Shown piece by piece: positions 47,311-60,310 of a DNA stretch of 64,000 nt (position 1 is its first letter; every line of letters begins with the position of its first letter). Origin of the DNA: Clarireedia homoeocarpa (Eukaryota > Ascomycota > Leotiomycetes > Helotiales > Rutstroemiaceae); contig LNKV01000004.1 in the NCBI GenBank assembly GCA_001465935.1, positions 1 through 64,000 of the forward strand. Direction: 5' to 3'. The notes below the pieces were generated by a model, which saw only the letters and a list, made by a program, of their open reading frames with translations, searched no databases and was not told where the DNA came from. The position numbers were made by a program, and so were the translations under genes.

Positions 47311-49250
47311 ATGGGTTTGCTTCGTCATACAGGGTTTCTGGGAAAGACAGTGCAAGGCAAGGCTCTCGAGAGTCTTGTCTGTGCGACTGCTGCGAGTGGT
47401 TTTCTGCTCTTTGGATATGATCGTAAGTACTTGCAGATGCCCACTTTATGTGCAACAGTGAATTAACGGATTGCAAAGAGGGTATAATGTCCGGTATTAT
47501 CACAGAAGACAGTTTCCTCACGTACTTCCCTCAAATGGAACCGATGAACAAGATGGGAGCGATCCAGGCTCTGGTTGTAGCTATCTATGAAATTGGATGT
47601 CTCCTGGGCTCATTCTTTATCATCGCCTATGGTGATCAACTTGGAAGAAGACGAGCAGTCTTGCTTGGTGTTGTTATCATGTTAATTGGCACTGCTATCC
47701 AAGCGTCGAGCTTCGGAATGGCACAATTGATCGTGGGACGAATAGTCACAGGTGTCGGAAATGGTATGAACACTTCAAGTATTCCGGTCTGGCAAAGTGA
47801 AATGGCACCACCAAAGATCAGAGGATTCCTGGTCTTGTTCGAGGGTGCTTTGATTGCTGGAGGCAGTAAGTTTAAGTTGTTACTCAAAATCATAAGACAG
47901 CCGTGCTAACGGCGTCAGTTATGGTATCTTATTGGCTGAATTACGGATTCTTCTTCGTCACTCAGTACGGATCCTTCCAATGGCGCTTTCCACTCGCTTT
48001 CCAGGCTGTATTTGGTGTCATTCTACTCGTCGGTATTCTCGCGCTGCCAGAATCACCAAAGTGGTTGCTGTAAGAACTCCGCATCTATACAAACCCCCTC
48101 AAACTAAATCTAACACATTATGCAGTAAGAAGGATAAGGATGACCTAGCCATAGAGATTCTTTGTCGTTTACAGAAATGCGAACCCGACGACCCAGTCAT
48201 ACAAGAGGAAGTTAGGGAATTGAAGAGAGTTACGGCTATCACCAAGGATCAGAAGCTTACCCTCAAGGAATTCTATGGTGCTGGTCCAGAAATGAACAGA
48301 TGGCGAGTGACTATCGCATATACATCTCAGCTATTCCAACAAATCGGAGGCACCAATCTTGTCACCTACTACGCAACGTAAGTCTGATTAGAACATCAGG
48401 TACATCTCTTTTGAACAATAATTAACTTGCTTCTAGCACCGTCTTTGAAGATTCTCTAGGCTTCTCTCCCTCACTCGCTCGTCTTCTCACCGCCTGTTAT
48501 GGAACACTGTATCTCGTCGCCGCTATTTTTGCCCTTTTCATCGTCGACCATTACGGCCGCCGCAAAATGATGATTGTCGGCGCCATCGGCATGGGTGCCT
48601 CCTCCCTCGTCATCGGCGTCTGTCTGTCACAAGTAACACCCACCTACACCGCTCCTGCCTACGTTGCCACCGTCTTCATCTTCATCTTCATCGCGTTCTT
48701 CGCCGTCGGCTGGCTTGGCATTACTTGGCTATACCCTGCTGAAGTCACCCCACTGCGTATCCGCGCTGAAGCGAACGGTCTATCCACCAGTTTCAACTGG
48801 CTAGGCAATTACGCGGTTGTTCAGCTTGCTCCAATCATGATTTACAGCATTAGCTGGAAAACATACTTTGTGTTCATGTGTATCAACTTCGCGTTCGTAC
48901 CGGTTATCTACTTCACTTTTGTAGAGACCAAGGGGTACCCGCTGGAGAAGTTGGATGCAATTTTTGAGGAGGCATACGAGAAGGGTGAGAATCCGGTGTG
49001 GACGGAAAGAAGGGTTAGGAAGGGTGGAAAGAATGGAGTGAGGAATGTGGAAGAGGGAAAGGAGAAGGGAAGGGGCAGGAAGGAGGGGACGGTCAGTGAA
49101 GACGAGAAGACTGAGAGGGATAATACAAGTGAGGATTGGAGGGAGGGACCCGATGGTGGGAGATTCTTTGAGCCGGAGGTCGAGAGGAAGGAGGTTGAAG
49201 AGGAGGAGTTGGAGGATCGGACGGATAGGTATCCGGCTGTGAGATCTTGA
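47311..49250 (+). CDS. MFS sugar transporter
   Basis: Plasma-membrane monosaccharide/proton symporter type (sugar porter family). Five exons: 47311-47422, 47479-47865, 47919-48069, 48126-48377, 48437-49250; 571 aa, frame kept throughout. Motifs: FLLFGYDQGIMSG in helix 1 (codon for Q split by the first intron), YGDQLGRRRAVLLG (loop 2-3), PESPKWLL before the central loop, QQIGGTNLVTYYAT in helix 7, DHYGRRKMMIVG (loop 8-9) and FVETKGYPLEKLD after helix 12. About twelve membrane segments. The C-terminal ~95 residues are unusually long and made mostly of Arg, Lys, Glu and Gly. The substrate cannot be assigned from sequence alone. It converges with the WSC oxidase gene. Confidence 0.9.
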
Positions 49251-49962
49251 GTTATCACGCCCTGGTATTTTGGGCGGAAAAGAAATTGAGTATCAGAATG
49301 CACAGATTTGGTGACAGCATGACGGAGTTTAGGACAAAAGTTGAATTTATGCGTAGCGTAGCGATTGTTTTGGAATCGTAGGGAGTGTGATGGGATCGAT
49401 TGGCTTGACTAGCCTTGTATATTATTTTCACGTTGGGAACGATATCCATGATTGAACGCTATATTAGAATAGAATAGAATAGATATCCTAATAAATTATG
49501 AATGAAACACTCAAAAAATACTATTTCTTCTCCAATTGCTCTCCCCCGTGGCAGAGTTATAAAATAAACATCTCACTAGCCTCTCTCTTCCTGAACCACC
49601 CTACCGAGCTCCTTCCCGAAATCCTCTCCTATCTCCTCCCTATGAGCCACTGCCACCTTTTACATTATCTCTCACTAAGTTCTGGGCCAACTAGAAAATG
49701 AAGGTCTGTAGGGCTGCGGTAACGAGGCTGAGATAGTTGAGTTTAGCACTGAAGATGATGTTGGCGTTTGAGAGTGCGAGGGTTTAAACAGTGATTGTGG
49801 ATAGTTCTGTAAGTCGGAAAATGGTATTTTAAATACTTGGATATCATACCATACATTAAATTGGACTAAACTACTCGAACGATAAAGATTAACCACTATG
49901 ACACCACTCTTTCCTGTACCCCCCCCCCCCCCCCCCCATCTTCCACTCCTCCTACAAACCAC
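49251..49962. other. Convergent intergenic
   Basis: 712 bp between the stops of the sugar transporter (+) and the WSC oxidase (-). No gene is supported. It contains the poly-C run described separately. Confidence 0.55.
49919..49937. repeat. Poly-C run, 19 nt
   Basis: Nineteen consecutive C on the plus strand, 25 bp beyond the stop codon of the WSC oxidase gene, so it would be poly-G in that gene's 3' UTR. Length may be unreliable because homopolymers are hard to sequence. Confidence 0.85.
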
Positions 49963-52900
49963 TCAAATCCCCCTCCTCGTCAAATTCCCCTTCCCCGCTC
50001 CACCTGCTCCCGGCGTCGGGCCCATTCCCGGTAGTGTGAAATCGCCGAAATCCGGCCACAAACCAATCTTCCCCGGATCTCCACCAATCCTAACCCACCG
50101 TCCCCAACTGGGTGTTCCATTATCCAGGACATACAGCATCGCCCACCCAGGCTGATACACATGTGCATTTGGCGGGGTCTGCACCGAGCAACTTGCTTTT
50201 GTGCCTCTGCCCGAACTTGGCGACGGTCCCGATCCCGTGCAGGAGAAAGATGGGAAATATGTTCTTTGGCCGAATGAATTCCCGTGTGTAGCGGATACGG
50301 CTGTCATGAGGGAGACGCGCATGCTGGCTGTACTGCCGTGGTATAGAGTCACGGAGATGGATATTGTATCCGAGTAGCCGAAATCATCGCCATTAATTAA
50401 AGTGACGTTTGGCTGCTGAACACCGCCCATCAGATAAGGCGGGATGAAGACCTCAACACGGTATTCCTGGACGAAGCGGAGATCCTCGGGATCGGAGCCA
50501 GTGACGAGGACGCGGCCGTCGGGGAGGAGAACGGCTTCGTTGTGGTAGAGGCGGTCGATGGTGGTGTTGGCTAGGACGGACATGCGAGAGTGGAGAGGCT
50601 TGGATGGATCGTAGAGAACAGCGTTATGGTTGGGGGAGGTGGCGAGACCGAAGCCCGCGAAGCCTTGTTGGGCGCCGTTGAGGATGAGGAAAGTTCCATC
50701 GGGAAGGGCGACCATGGAGGATATTACGCGCTTGGAGGGCTGTCACGGGATTTATATTAGCATATGATTGAAGAGAAAATTAGAGAGAAAATTGTGGAAG
50801 GCAAAACTTACCATTCTCTCAATAGTCCAGTTCGCACCCGCTACCTCTGGCTGCAAAGAGACACAATTATCAAGTGCGATTTCAGGCCCTGGTGTTGATC
50901 CACCACAAACCATGAAAGTGAGCGGCTCAGTATACGGTGCTGATTGCGGCATAACTACCGCAGTACCTTCCATAGGGTATGTTCTCCCACCCAAGAAATT
51001 ATTAACTGCAGCTGGCATATTCGGCAGGACTTTCTTTGTTGCAAGGGTAACTTCATCGAGGATCCTCGCTTCGTTGTAGTATGCGACGAATATACCGCCA
51101 GTAGGTAAAACGATGAGATACGGATACAGATTGTACGGATCCGTTCGAGCAAGATAGTCGCAGTACAATACGGGTCCACCTGGTGGCCGAGGAATGATCT
51201 CTAACGATGGGACAGCAGCTCCATTAGAACCGACTTCTCCACCAACTACAAGAATCGATCCATTCGCCATTGTCATGGCAGATGGATACCATCGGCCGAC
51301 TTGTAAGCCAACTTCTTCATAGTTTTCTTCCCAGTCATTTGTGCTCCATTTTCCTGGTGCTCCATCAGGCGTGTAGAAACGGATGCCGATGGTGGAAGGG
51401 AGAGCCCATCCTCCTATGTTTATTTGACGACCGAGACGGTCGGGTAATACGAGGCCTGCAGAGCAGAAGACATCGGTTTTCACGTGCATGGGTCGCCATG
51501 CTGCGGAGTAATTGCTGAGCAGAGTAAGATCAAGCTCGTAGGCACCTGTGCTGTTGTTTGCTGGTTCCGTGCCGAATTTCTCGAGGAATGATATTTTGTT
51601 GTTGATACCAACTGTCGAGACCAGAGGAATAATTGGTCCTGTACTGATGTTAGCCGTGTAAATTTTATGTTCGAAAGCTACTTACCTCCAATGAGGAACT
51701 CGTAACTCCCAGCACTGTTTCCAGTTTGGAACGTCCAACTGTCTAGGGGCTGACCAGTCCAAACATAATACGATATCAAATCTGGTCCACCACAATATTG
51801 AGTTCGGTTGCCAGAACAGAGGTTAATACATTTCGAATCGTCAATGATCGTGGCACCCTGATTGATAACGTCTTGTACGTCGCCGCAAACTATTATGATG
51901 TCAGTAGAGCTTAGTGGGAGATATCGTGTGAAACGTTGGTATTCGTTGGGTCGTAGGGCAACGAGAATATCACAAGACAGGAATGGAAAATCAAGATAGG
52001 CGAAATAAGAAAGCCATGGATAGCCCAAAAACAACAGAAATCAGAGAAGATTAACTCACAGCACTCATTCGAATACTCCATCCCACCAGCACCATACCCA
52101 TACATTGAACATAAGCTTAGACAATTCGTCGCCGTATTATTCTCCGGGAAACTGATCTGATAAGGAAAGGTCCTCTTAACAGCATCATCCCTGCCTAGAA
52201 ATCAGTTTCTTGCACTCTGTACAACACTCGGCTCGATCAACTAAGCGCAATCTTTAACTTCCCCAAAGAAAAGGCATCAACTTACATTAAACAACCCATG
52301 TATTTCCAATTGCCTGGTAAACTGGTGTTCTGTGTAACAGGCAGCGGTAACACAGTCAAATTCTTCTGGCTGGAATAGATACTCATGCGATCACCTCCGC
52401 CGCACATCTGTGTTGGGTTACCTCCACATGCGGTATTACATTGACTATCGGAACTAGCCAAGGCCCCAAGATTGATGACCGCGGAATCGCAATAACATTG
52501 CGTATAGTATTCCATTCCGGCGATGTTGTAGCCTGCAGATATGCAGTTGTTAATGCAGGATTCAACGGTCATGTTCACGTCATTGGGGAGATTGTCCGCT
52601 AGAATGCTGCCGCGACCGAGAGCACGATCGACCCAGCATCCTTTGTAGGTCCATCCTTTCGGAAGATCGGTGATTGTTGCTGATGGTACGGCAACGCTTG
52701 ATGTAGTGGGCGTTGGAGTGGGAGGTAGTGTGGTTGCTGTGTAGTTGTACACATTGATAGCTGCTGCTCCGCCGCAGAATTGTGTAGAATTTCCTGCGCA
52801 GGCTGTGGTACAGCCCCCAGCTGGAGCACCGTAGTTGGAGATTTGGTGGTCACAATAACACTCACTGCCGTACTCGACACCAGAGAATCTATAACCTCCG

Positions 52901-53866
52901 AAAATGCAAGCAGATAGACATGCATCCACGCTCATAGAACTCCCTGGAATAGAGTAAATTTGGGTAGTAAGTGTGCGTGCTGCTACACTATCGTTGTAGC
53001 ACCCTAGAGGCTTCCAGCCTGTTGGTGCCCCGGTGTACGTAGGTGCGGCGATAGAAGTTGTGGTCGCCGTCGGAAGACTAGCCGTGGCATTTTTGAAATC
53101 GTAGACACTGAGTCTTCCCGATCCTCCGCAAATCTCGGAAGTGTTGCCATTGCACGGCATGTTACAGCCGGCTTCTCCATCCGAAGCTGGACCTCCGCCA
53201 TTGTAGAAGTTGTTACCGCAATCTTTGGGGGTTCAGAATATGAAAACAACCATCGTGGGTAGGGATTACTTACAGCACTCCCCAGAGTATTCCACACCAG
53301 CTAGTACATAACCGAGACTTTGGCATGTAGATTCGCAGATCTCGACCGTCAAAGCTCCATTTCCCCCAGCTGTCGCTGCAGTGGTAGTGAGAGTCCGACT
53401 ACCAATGTCATCACTTAAAATCGATGGCGAATCAGCATCTTTCCACATGGCATTCTCGAAGCACAAAAGAAAATATATAGGATAAAATACATGATGAATA
53501 CTTCGATGGAATGCAACGAAAATCAAAAGCAATCCCTGAAGGGTCCCTTGCCCCTTCAATGGCGATTCGAGTCTAATTCATTGTTGATTGAATTTGAAGC
53601 AGAGTACCCTTGGCAATGCAACAATATTAAAAAGAAGTACCTGTAGCAGCCCACATACGCCCACCCTGCAACTCCCCTTGGTACGACATTTCGGCTCCAA
53701 CGAGCATCGGAACGAGTGAACTATTGGACAGATAACGCAATTAGACCAGCTGCCTTTTGATGTAAAGAAAGCATCGACTATTGGCCCGGAAAGGATGTTT
53801 TTGTTTACATACTGAAAGAGACAAGCTCAGCGCTGTAAAGGCTAGGCGCGAAAACGAATGTACCAT
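49963..53866 (-). CDS. WSC-domain glyoxal-oxidase-type copper radical oxidase
   Basis: Secreted H2O2-producing oxidase with carbohydrate-binding WSC modules. Exons: 53866-53813, 53720-53641, a less certain third exon (53572-53274), 53222-52286, 52190-52060, 51889-51686, 51638-50812, 50739-49963; about 1,102 aa. Exon 1 is a signal peptide (MVHSFSRLAFTALSLSLS). Four WSC modules follow, starting at GWAYVGCY, GWKPLGCYNDS, GWTYKGCWVDR and NWKYMGC, each with cysteine patterns such as EYGSECYC and CGG. The catalytic part has the full copper radical set: FCSAG (crosslink Cys), RTYPMEG (Tyr), LYHNEA (Tyr-His) and ATHGNSFGQR (His). DUF1929 ends the protein. The start of the third exon is unresolved: as modelled it includes a hydrophobic stretch odd for a WSC module. 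Confidence 0.85.
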
Positions 53867-56009
53867 GATCACAAAAGGGATCACCGCAGGGAAATTTGCA
53901 CGCTGAGAAAACGATTGTCGTCTCGTCGAGGAGAAAGACAGGGGAGATTATAAGAGAATGGAAGAATCAGCAACGAAAAGCGAAAATGGGCTATCCAATT
54001 CCTTTAGGACTCACTCATACGATGCCGCGCAGAATAAATGATAAGATCCGCTATATGGCCTTACAACACGCACGGAGCGACATCGCTGATCTCTCCTATC
54101 CTTGGAGGCTGACAGGTACCAAGCCCGAGGAGGGTATTGGTCTTTTCTTTTCCATTCCCTCCGACATATGATCAAGAAGGTGGACGACCAAATCGTACAA
54201 TTGCACATGTTACTTGGTATCATCGTTCCTAGAATGGGGCTGAGGCATTCCTCCTCGTACCAGAACGCCCAAGACGAGCCACATTTCTCACAAAATTGGT
54301 TGGCATAAAATTATTGTATCTCCCAGGCAATACGATCATGCATACACGGAAAAAAGTGGTACAGATCCTTGTGGATATGAGAGGGAAAGAAAAATAGCAA
54401 CGCGGAATATAGTTATGGTCGGCGTATCCCTGCTTACGGCTTGAGAGTTCCTGATGACCAACGGATAGTGATTCTTGTTCGGGTCTTCCCACGGCACGGC
54501 TTGCGTTCCGAAATGAGCTTAATGTTGCTGAGTTGGCCATAACATCAGATGGCTCAGGACGTCATGCTGAGCTGACTGTTCAGTGCAGATTGATTTGTGT
54601 AAGAATTATTGACGACAATTGTGTATCTAGACAACTAGGCTGTTGGGTGGAATGCCGTAGGCCATTAAAAGAAGGTTGACATGAGAGCTCGAGGCTCAAT
54701 ATGCGTGGTGTCATAGGAGCAGTGCATGCATATGCATGCGAGAGCGTTCATCTGACTGGTGTTGCGAAAGCTCGTTCCCGACGATTGTGTAAACAGTTGT
54801 ATCCCATGGAGTGCCAGAAAAGTCACGCACGCTAAGTAAGGTATATTGACCATTTAGATGATCCAGATTCGGGCCACCACACACAGATCATATATCTACG
54901 TGACTCTGGTACTCTATGGGATAGGAGATATACTGTATTGCAGCATAGTCCCAATGCAGTCAGCGTGGGGAGTGATAAGCGTGCTGTGCTGGCGATTGAT
55001 ATGCCCGAAGCAGGAGGTTGGGTGGTTATATAGCACAAGTCAGAAACATGTCAAGGTAGCAGGGAGGAAATAAATTACATCTGGGATCTGAATGGCTATC
55101 TCGGAGAAGATTCCGTGGGTGGTATGTTGACTCGTGTTAAGGCAAAGAAACGTTCGATTAAGCTCTCGAGTGCTAGGGGGAAGCTATGACGGGGCCATAG
55201 CTTAAGCTTGTAGTGGCTTAAGTGGCGGGGTAACCCCCTGCCAGTTGTTGCTCTGTCACGCTGTTTGCATTACCCCTTCTGGTTACACTTAACCGAGATG
55301 TGCCCGCCGCATTTTCCTCTTTCATACAAGTCCCCGGAAATAGGCAAAAGAAATTACTATAAGTAAATTCTTTTGGGGAAGCATTTGAATGATTATTTAT
55401 AAAATGTGTATCTGAATGTAACGTAACCAGACAGCGAGGCTGCAATATGCAGGAGATTGCAAGTTGGCCGTCGTGGAAGAAAGCGCCCGTGTGTAAGCGG
55501 CTGGCTGTGCTTTGGAGGTATGTAGTTTCTTTTGCAGACGACAGCGTGGGAAATGACACTCAACTATGTACACAGCTCTGAGACACTGCACTACCAAAGC
55601 AATTTCAATGAAGAAAACCGGTGAAAAGTGTAAAATTAGAATCCTGTAGTTATCTTGTTCGGCCCGGATTTAATTGAATCGGGTTATTCACCCCGGACAA
55701 CGTTGCATTGTGGCTCAATAGCACGAGAGCCACTATCCAATCAGCCGAATTCTCATCCCCGAGATGGTATTCTACATGCCCAGAGTTCGTGTATGCACTT
55801 TCTTATCTGAAACGTTACGAAGTACAAATTATTACTTGCGCTTAAGTCGCTGTACCTAGATTCTCTTACCGATTACTCCTCTATTATTCCCTTCCCATGT
55901 GTTTGTGTGTATCTAGATACAGTCCTCTATGCAATATCAAAACCAAATTAGTTGCACCCCCACCCCCACCTGTCCCATTAAAGAACAAACAGCTCTATGT
56001 ATCTTTTTT
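53867..56009. other. Long intergenic, no gene seen
   Basis: About 2.1 kb between two minus-strand genes. Only short frames exist; one begins with ATG near 54540 on the minus strand (103 codons) but has no recognisable feature. It should contain the promoter of the WSC oxidase gene. Confidence 0.45.
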
Positions 56010-57878
56010 TTAGGTGGGTGATGCACCACATGCGCCTTGTGAATACATCTTGACACTCTTAACAGTCATTCCTCTTTCTTCAGGCGGCCCCCATGTTGGT
56101 CCCCACTGACTTGAGGCGTTCCAGAACTCCAAGGGTGCTGTAAGACTAGCGTCACCCCATGGTTTGTTGCCAACCTTGTCCCTATTGTACATATTAGTTT
56201 ATCGATTTCTTGCGTGGTTGGTGCTGGCTATGATTGATAGCTTACGGGAAATATCCGTTTGTACCCCCAACAGCGACATTCAAGATCAAGTAGAATGGTT
56301 GATCAAATGGTGTGGCGGGGTTGCCCGTCTGACTCCATGGGTCATGTAAGGCACTGTTGTTGACGATAGTTTTCCCGAACTCTCCCCTGTTCCACATGCT
56401 GTTATATCCCTTACTGAAAGAGAGATAGAAGACTTGCTATATGCTTGTTAGTCGCAGGTGATAACGTAAGAGGTTCGTATACTCACGAGCAGTCTACTAT
56501 TGATGTATGTAAAGATGTAATCCTCACTCCATTCTAGACCATAAGTGTAATAGCTTTCACTGTAGTCCGTTCGTCTAATGTTGTGCTTTCCATCAGTCTT
56601 CCAAAATGCGTCCACCTGGGGTATCGGGCCCCAATGCTATGAAAGTGGTCAGGATTTGATGAATAGCTTCCGGGATGGGGAAAATTACTAACCAAAGCAG
56701 AGATGACACTATCCCGGCCGCCATCATAGCTGTCGCCATCATTTCCTTTACTTTCAGCCAAATCAATCTCCCCACTTGCAGGCCACGGCCCGTAAACAGA
56801 GTCTTCGGGCATCATCCTAAAGACCTGGTTAGTAGGGATCTGGATATCCTGCCGAAAACATACCAGATAGCGGGCCACAACCAGTCTCCTTTTGGCATCT
56901 TTGCTACAACTTCAATTTTACCATACTTGATGGTTTTCTTCCCTTTCGTGGATAATCTTGCACTTCGAACTGGGTTAATGATTGTCCCCGCTGTCTTGTT
57001 GCTGTAAATCGAACAAGAGTCTAGAGCATCGTCAGAAGTGCAAACTCCGTCTGGTCGATTGTCGGTAGTCAGATTCAGTCTGTAACCATCCATAATCTGA
57101 GCTGGAGTAATGTTTGTTGAGTTGACAGTGAGAGTTGGAACGATATGGAGACCTTCAGCATCGGTGTATGCGTTTTGAGGATCATTCGTGGTCCACTCAA
57201 ATGAACCAGTACTAGCAATGGTAGTGTTAGCTCTCATACTAATCTAAATACTCGGCCAAACGTACCCGAAACCTCCTCGCTGGATCTCATAACTCCAGAT
57301 ACTCGGGTCTATATTGTGGAAATTATCTTCAAACATCAAACAATACTTGGAAAATCAGCTTAAGTGATCTCTCTAGTGAGGTTTCCACGCACCGTGTTAT
57401 TTGGAACACTGGTAAATCCAATGTAGCACATGATTCCACCAAGGCCAAATCCAATGATGATACTCGTCCAAAAGATTATGGTATCCCAAGTCCGACCTTG
57501 CCATTTCTTTCTCTTCCCTTCGGTCACTACCGGCTCCGTCCAAGGCTTCTCATAGCTTCAGTGCAGTTAGCACTGACAGATAAAACCAACAGATTTCAAA
57601 CTTACTCGCCAATCAACCTAGCACTCTTGAATCGCCGCTGCCTTATAGGTACACCTTCTAAAGCATCTGGACAATGTTAACTGTATTCTCTAAAGTTAAG
57701 CATTCTTCATACCTGAGATAGAACCAGCTTCAAGGGGTGTTGAAAAGCGATTACTTGGTGCCACTGAGGCAGAGGATCTGTGAATAGGTGTCCCTGGTTG
57801 AGAAAATCGACGAGGTGTACCGGGAAGAGAAGATCGGTTCCTCGTCTCCATGATCACGGAAGCATTATACAGAGACAT
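56010..57878 (-). CDS. Membrane-anchored GH16 glucanase-like protein
   Basis: Nine exons fit: 57878-57713, 57666-57606, 57555-57393, 57345-57266, 57211-56864, 56816-56693, 56636-56487, 56436-56246, 56181-56010; 484 aa with frame kept at all junctions. The N-terminal ~95 residues are cytosolic and Ser/Pro/Arg-rich (SLPGTPRRFSQPGTP). One membrane helix follows (TIIFWTSIIIGFGLGGIMCYIGF), making a type II protein. The catalytic domain contains GEIDLAESKG, which gives the GH16 ExDxxE nucleophile/acid-base signature intact, plus YGKIEVVAKMPKGDWLWPAIW upstream and FYLILNVAVGGTNGYFP downstream. Such proteins hydrolyse or remodel beta-1,3(4)-glucans at the cell surface (family knowledge). The third and fifth exons only read sensibly once short introns are removed (GGFG|TGSFEWTT). 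Confidence 0.88.
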
Positions 57879-60310
57879 GATGAAAAACCCCCTTGCTGAG
57901 ATATCGAAAAGACTGCTGGGAACGAGATGTTGTATGCTTTTGTTTGTCTAGTTACCCCGTTCTTTCCGTCAGAGTGATGCTCAAAATAGTGATAATTGAA
58001 GCTCTATCGACTTGGACCTAATTCCTAGATAAGGAAACTCCCCGGATCAATCTTTGAAAAAGCACAACATTTTCAATAATGGCGACGCTGGATGCCGCCC
58101 AGATGGTAGACTTCCCTGTAGTTGCATTAGGCCCCTGGTATAGAACACCCTAGACATTGCGGAATAAGGAATTATGGTACAGTATTGCCAGGGCCCCCGT
58201 CAACCTGCATGCGCGGTAGCATCGCATTCTAAGGAATGTGCAGTTGTACGCGATATGATATCTGGGATAAGAACGAAACAGAAAAATGGTTCTACCTTCC
58301 GCCTTCTCTCTCACAGTCGGGGGGGGGGGGGGGGGGGGGGCGTAAGAATTGGGTGGCTGAACCCATTTCCACGCTCTAGGAATAATTTCGAGATCTCTGA
58401 GATCAGCGTCATGGTGGATATAACTCCAAGTTCTTTCTGGTAGCGCCATCGCGCCCATTCACGATAATACTTTGATTATCTGGGACCACGGCTGAAATAC
58501 AGCGAAAATAGGATGATGGTACTGTAGCACTTCCCTGACATACATGTGACACAGTAGCCATATGTGATAGCCATGATTGAATACGAGCAAGTGAAGAGCC
58601 CAGCTGCAGAGAACTCTCACTCGATTCGCAACTCGGAAGTGGTGGGGGGTTGAAAACAAAACAGGCTCGCGCGGTTCGTACTCGGGGCCAGAGAAAAGGA
58701 CTAGAACTAATGGAAAATGAGAACACGCATCGACGATAAGGCCTTGACTCTTGAGTAGCCACATATAGCCGTTGCCAGCTTTTGGATGCAAGTACTAGGG
58801 AGAGTACGAAGTACGGGCTGAATTTATCCAGACTCGGATTACTCACTCGTGAGGTATGTACCGTAGAGCTACTGTACAACCAGCCAATTAGAACTACGCT
58901 CTTATCTTGGGTGGATCGACACAAGAGCCGACACTCATCAAAAAGGACTGTGCAGTACGAGGTACCTCGTACACTATAAGGCTACGAACTACTGGCGGCG
59001 GCGTGAATTCTTAGCCAACCAAGACTGCGATATGCAGACAAATGGTCCGAGAAGGAGGGGCGAGCGGGTGAGAGGGTGAGAATCGACCAGAACAGGACGA
59101 ATAGGATGAAGGGGTAAGAAGGATTGGCAGGGGACAGTGGCAGGAAACGGGGGAAACGGTGTAACGCTCCAGGATATGTTGGCGACAATTCTTGCAGTAG
59201 GATATAAAAGCCTATTTGGTTAGTGCCATTAGTGAAGCTGACGGGTTCCCCTGTAGCTTCTTGCCTTCTGGGGTACAAAGCTCCTGGCACATCGTTCGGA
59301 GCTTTTTACTACCACATCTTTTGCTAACAGCATTCCCAAATGCCAATTGGATCTCTGCGAGTGCTGGATCTAGAAAGTGAGAATGCTCAAGACTGTGAAG
59401 CGCCATGGTCTTCATCTTCTCGACCCGCATTATCGTCTGTTTCAATATATCTTTCCTATATTAACTTGCTTTTGACCACCCTTGTCTCTCCCCGATGTAC
59501 TCAATTGAACTGCACAAGGTTCGGCGAGACTTCTGGATTCTCTTGACAGGTGCCCTTCCGCGTGGGGAGGTACATTTTGCAATGTCATATCTCTTGGCTC
59601 GGCTTCAATACCTGCCACATGCACATCTTCTTCGTATCCTGGCTATCTGCAAATTGCATGGGAATGTAGATAGTATCATGTACGACATTGCCCCTTGTCC
59701 AAATATGTCTGTCAACACTCTCAACACCCTTCGTATTCTTGATCCACTGAACTGGAGAGCGTCCCGTGCGATAGCGCCCCCCATTGAGGACTTAGATCTT
59801 ATCTTCTCCGATCAATGATACTATTTTTGTTCCAATGCCATCAATAAAATCCCACAGGTGGAGATTCTACCGCAGCCGCACTTTTTGTCCAAACAGTATC
59901 TCCTACTGCAGAGCTGACCCAATTCTGTAGGCAGCCTGCATATTCCGTGGCTAGTACGCGGTGTATCACTCAGAGCATCAGCCACGAGCGTAGGATTATT
60001 GTGAATTCGCGTGGGAGATATTTGCTTTCTTACTCAGTCGGCCCGCTCTATCTAGTCTTTCCTCTATCGATTGCCACGGCTCTATTTCCTTCAGCTCGGG
60101 CTGCTGCAGAAGAAACAAAGTCCTCGATCTCGGAATAGTTCGCAAGCCTTCATTCATCGAATGAGTTGGCATAAAATTAGTCAATATTGTTGTTTACCTT
60201 GTTCATAGGGCAGGTCAATTCTCACTTTGGATATCTAAAGTCCCCATCTCGGAGCAAGTCGCGCACTGCAAGAGCCTTCCCTTTGTTTCCCCTCCCCCAC
60301 TCCCTCCAAG
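57879..60310. other. Long intergenic, no gene supported
   Basis: About 2.4 kb between divergent genes (GH16 on minus, GT2 on plus). It holds a poly-G run and several short frames. An ATG frame on the plus strand at 59495-59818 (107 codons) and one on the minus strand at 59212-59436 are open but lack motifs. The last ~300 bp should be the GT2 promoter. Confidence 0.45.
58319..58340. repeat. Poly-G run, 22 nt
   Basis: Twenty-two consecutive G on the plus strand in non-coding sequence upstream of the GH16 gene. The exact length may not be reliable. Confidence 0.85.

Noticed and set aside
59495..59818. 107-codon ATG frame upstream of the GT2 gene
   Set aside because: Open but without recognisable features or splice partners; could be chance in a 2.4-kb intergenic region.
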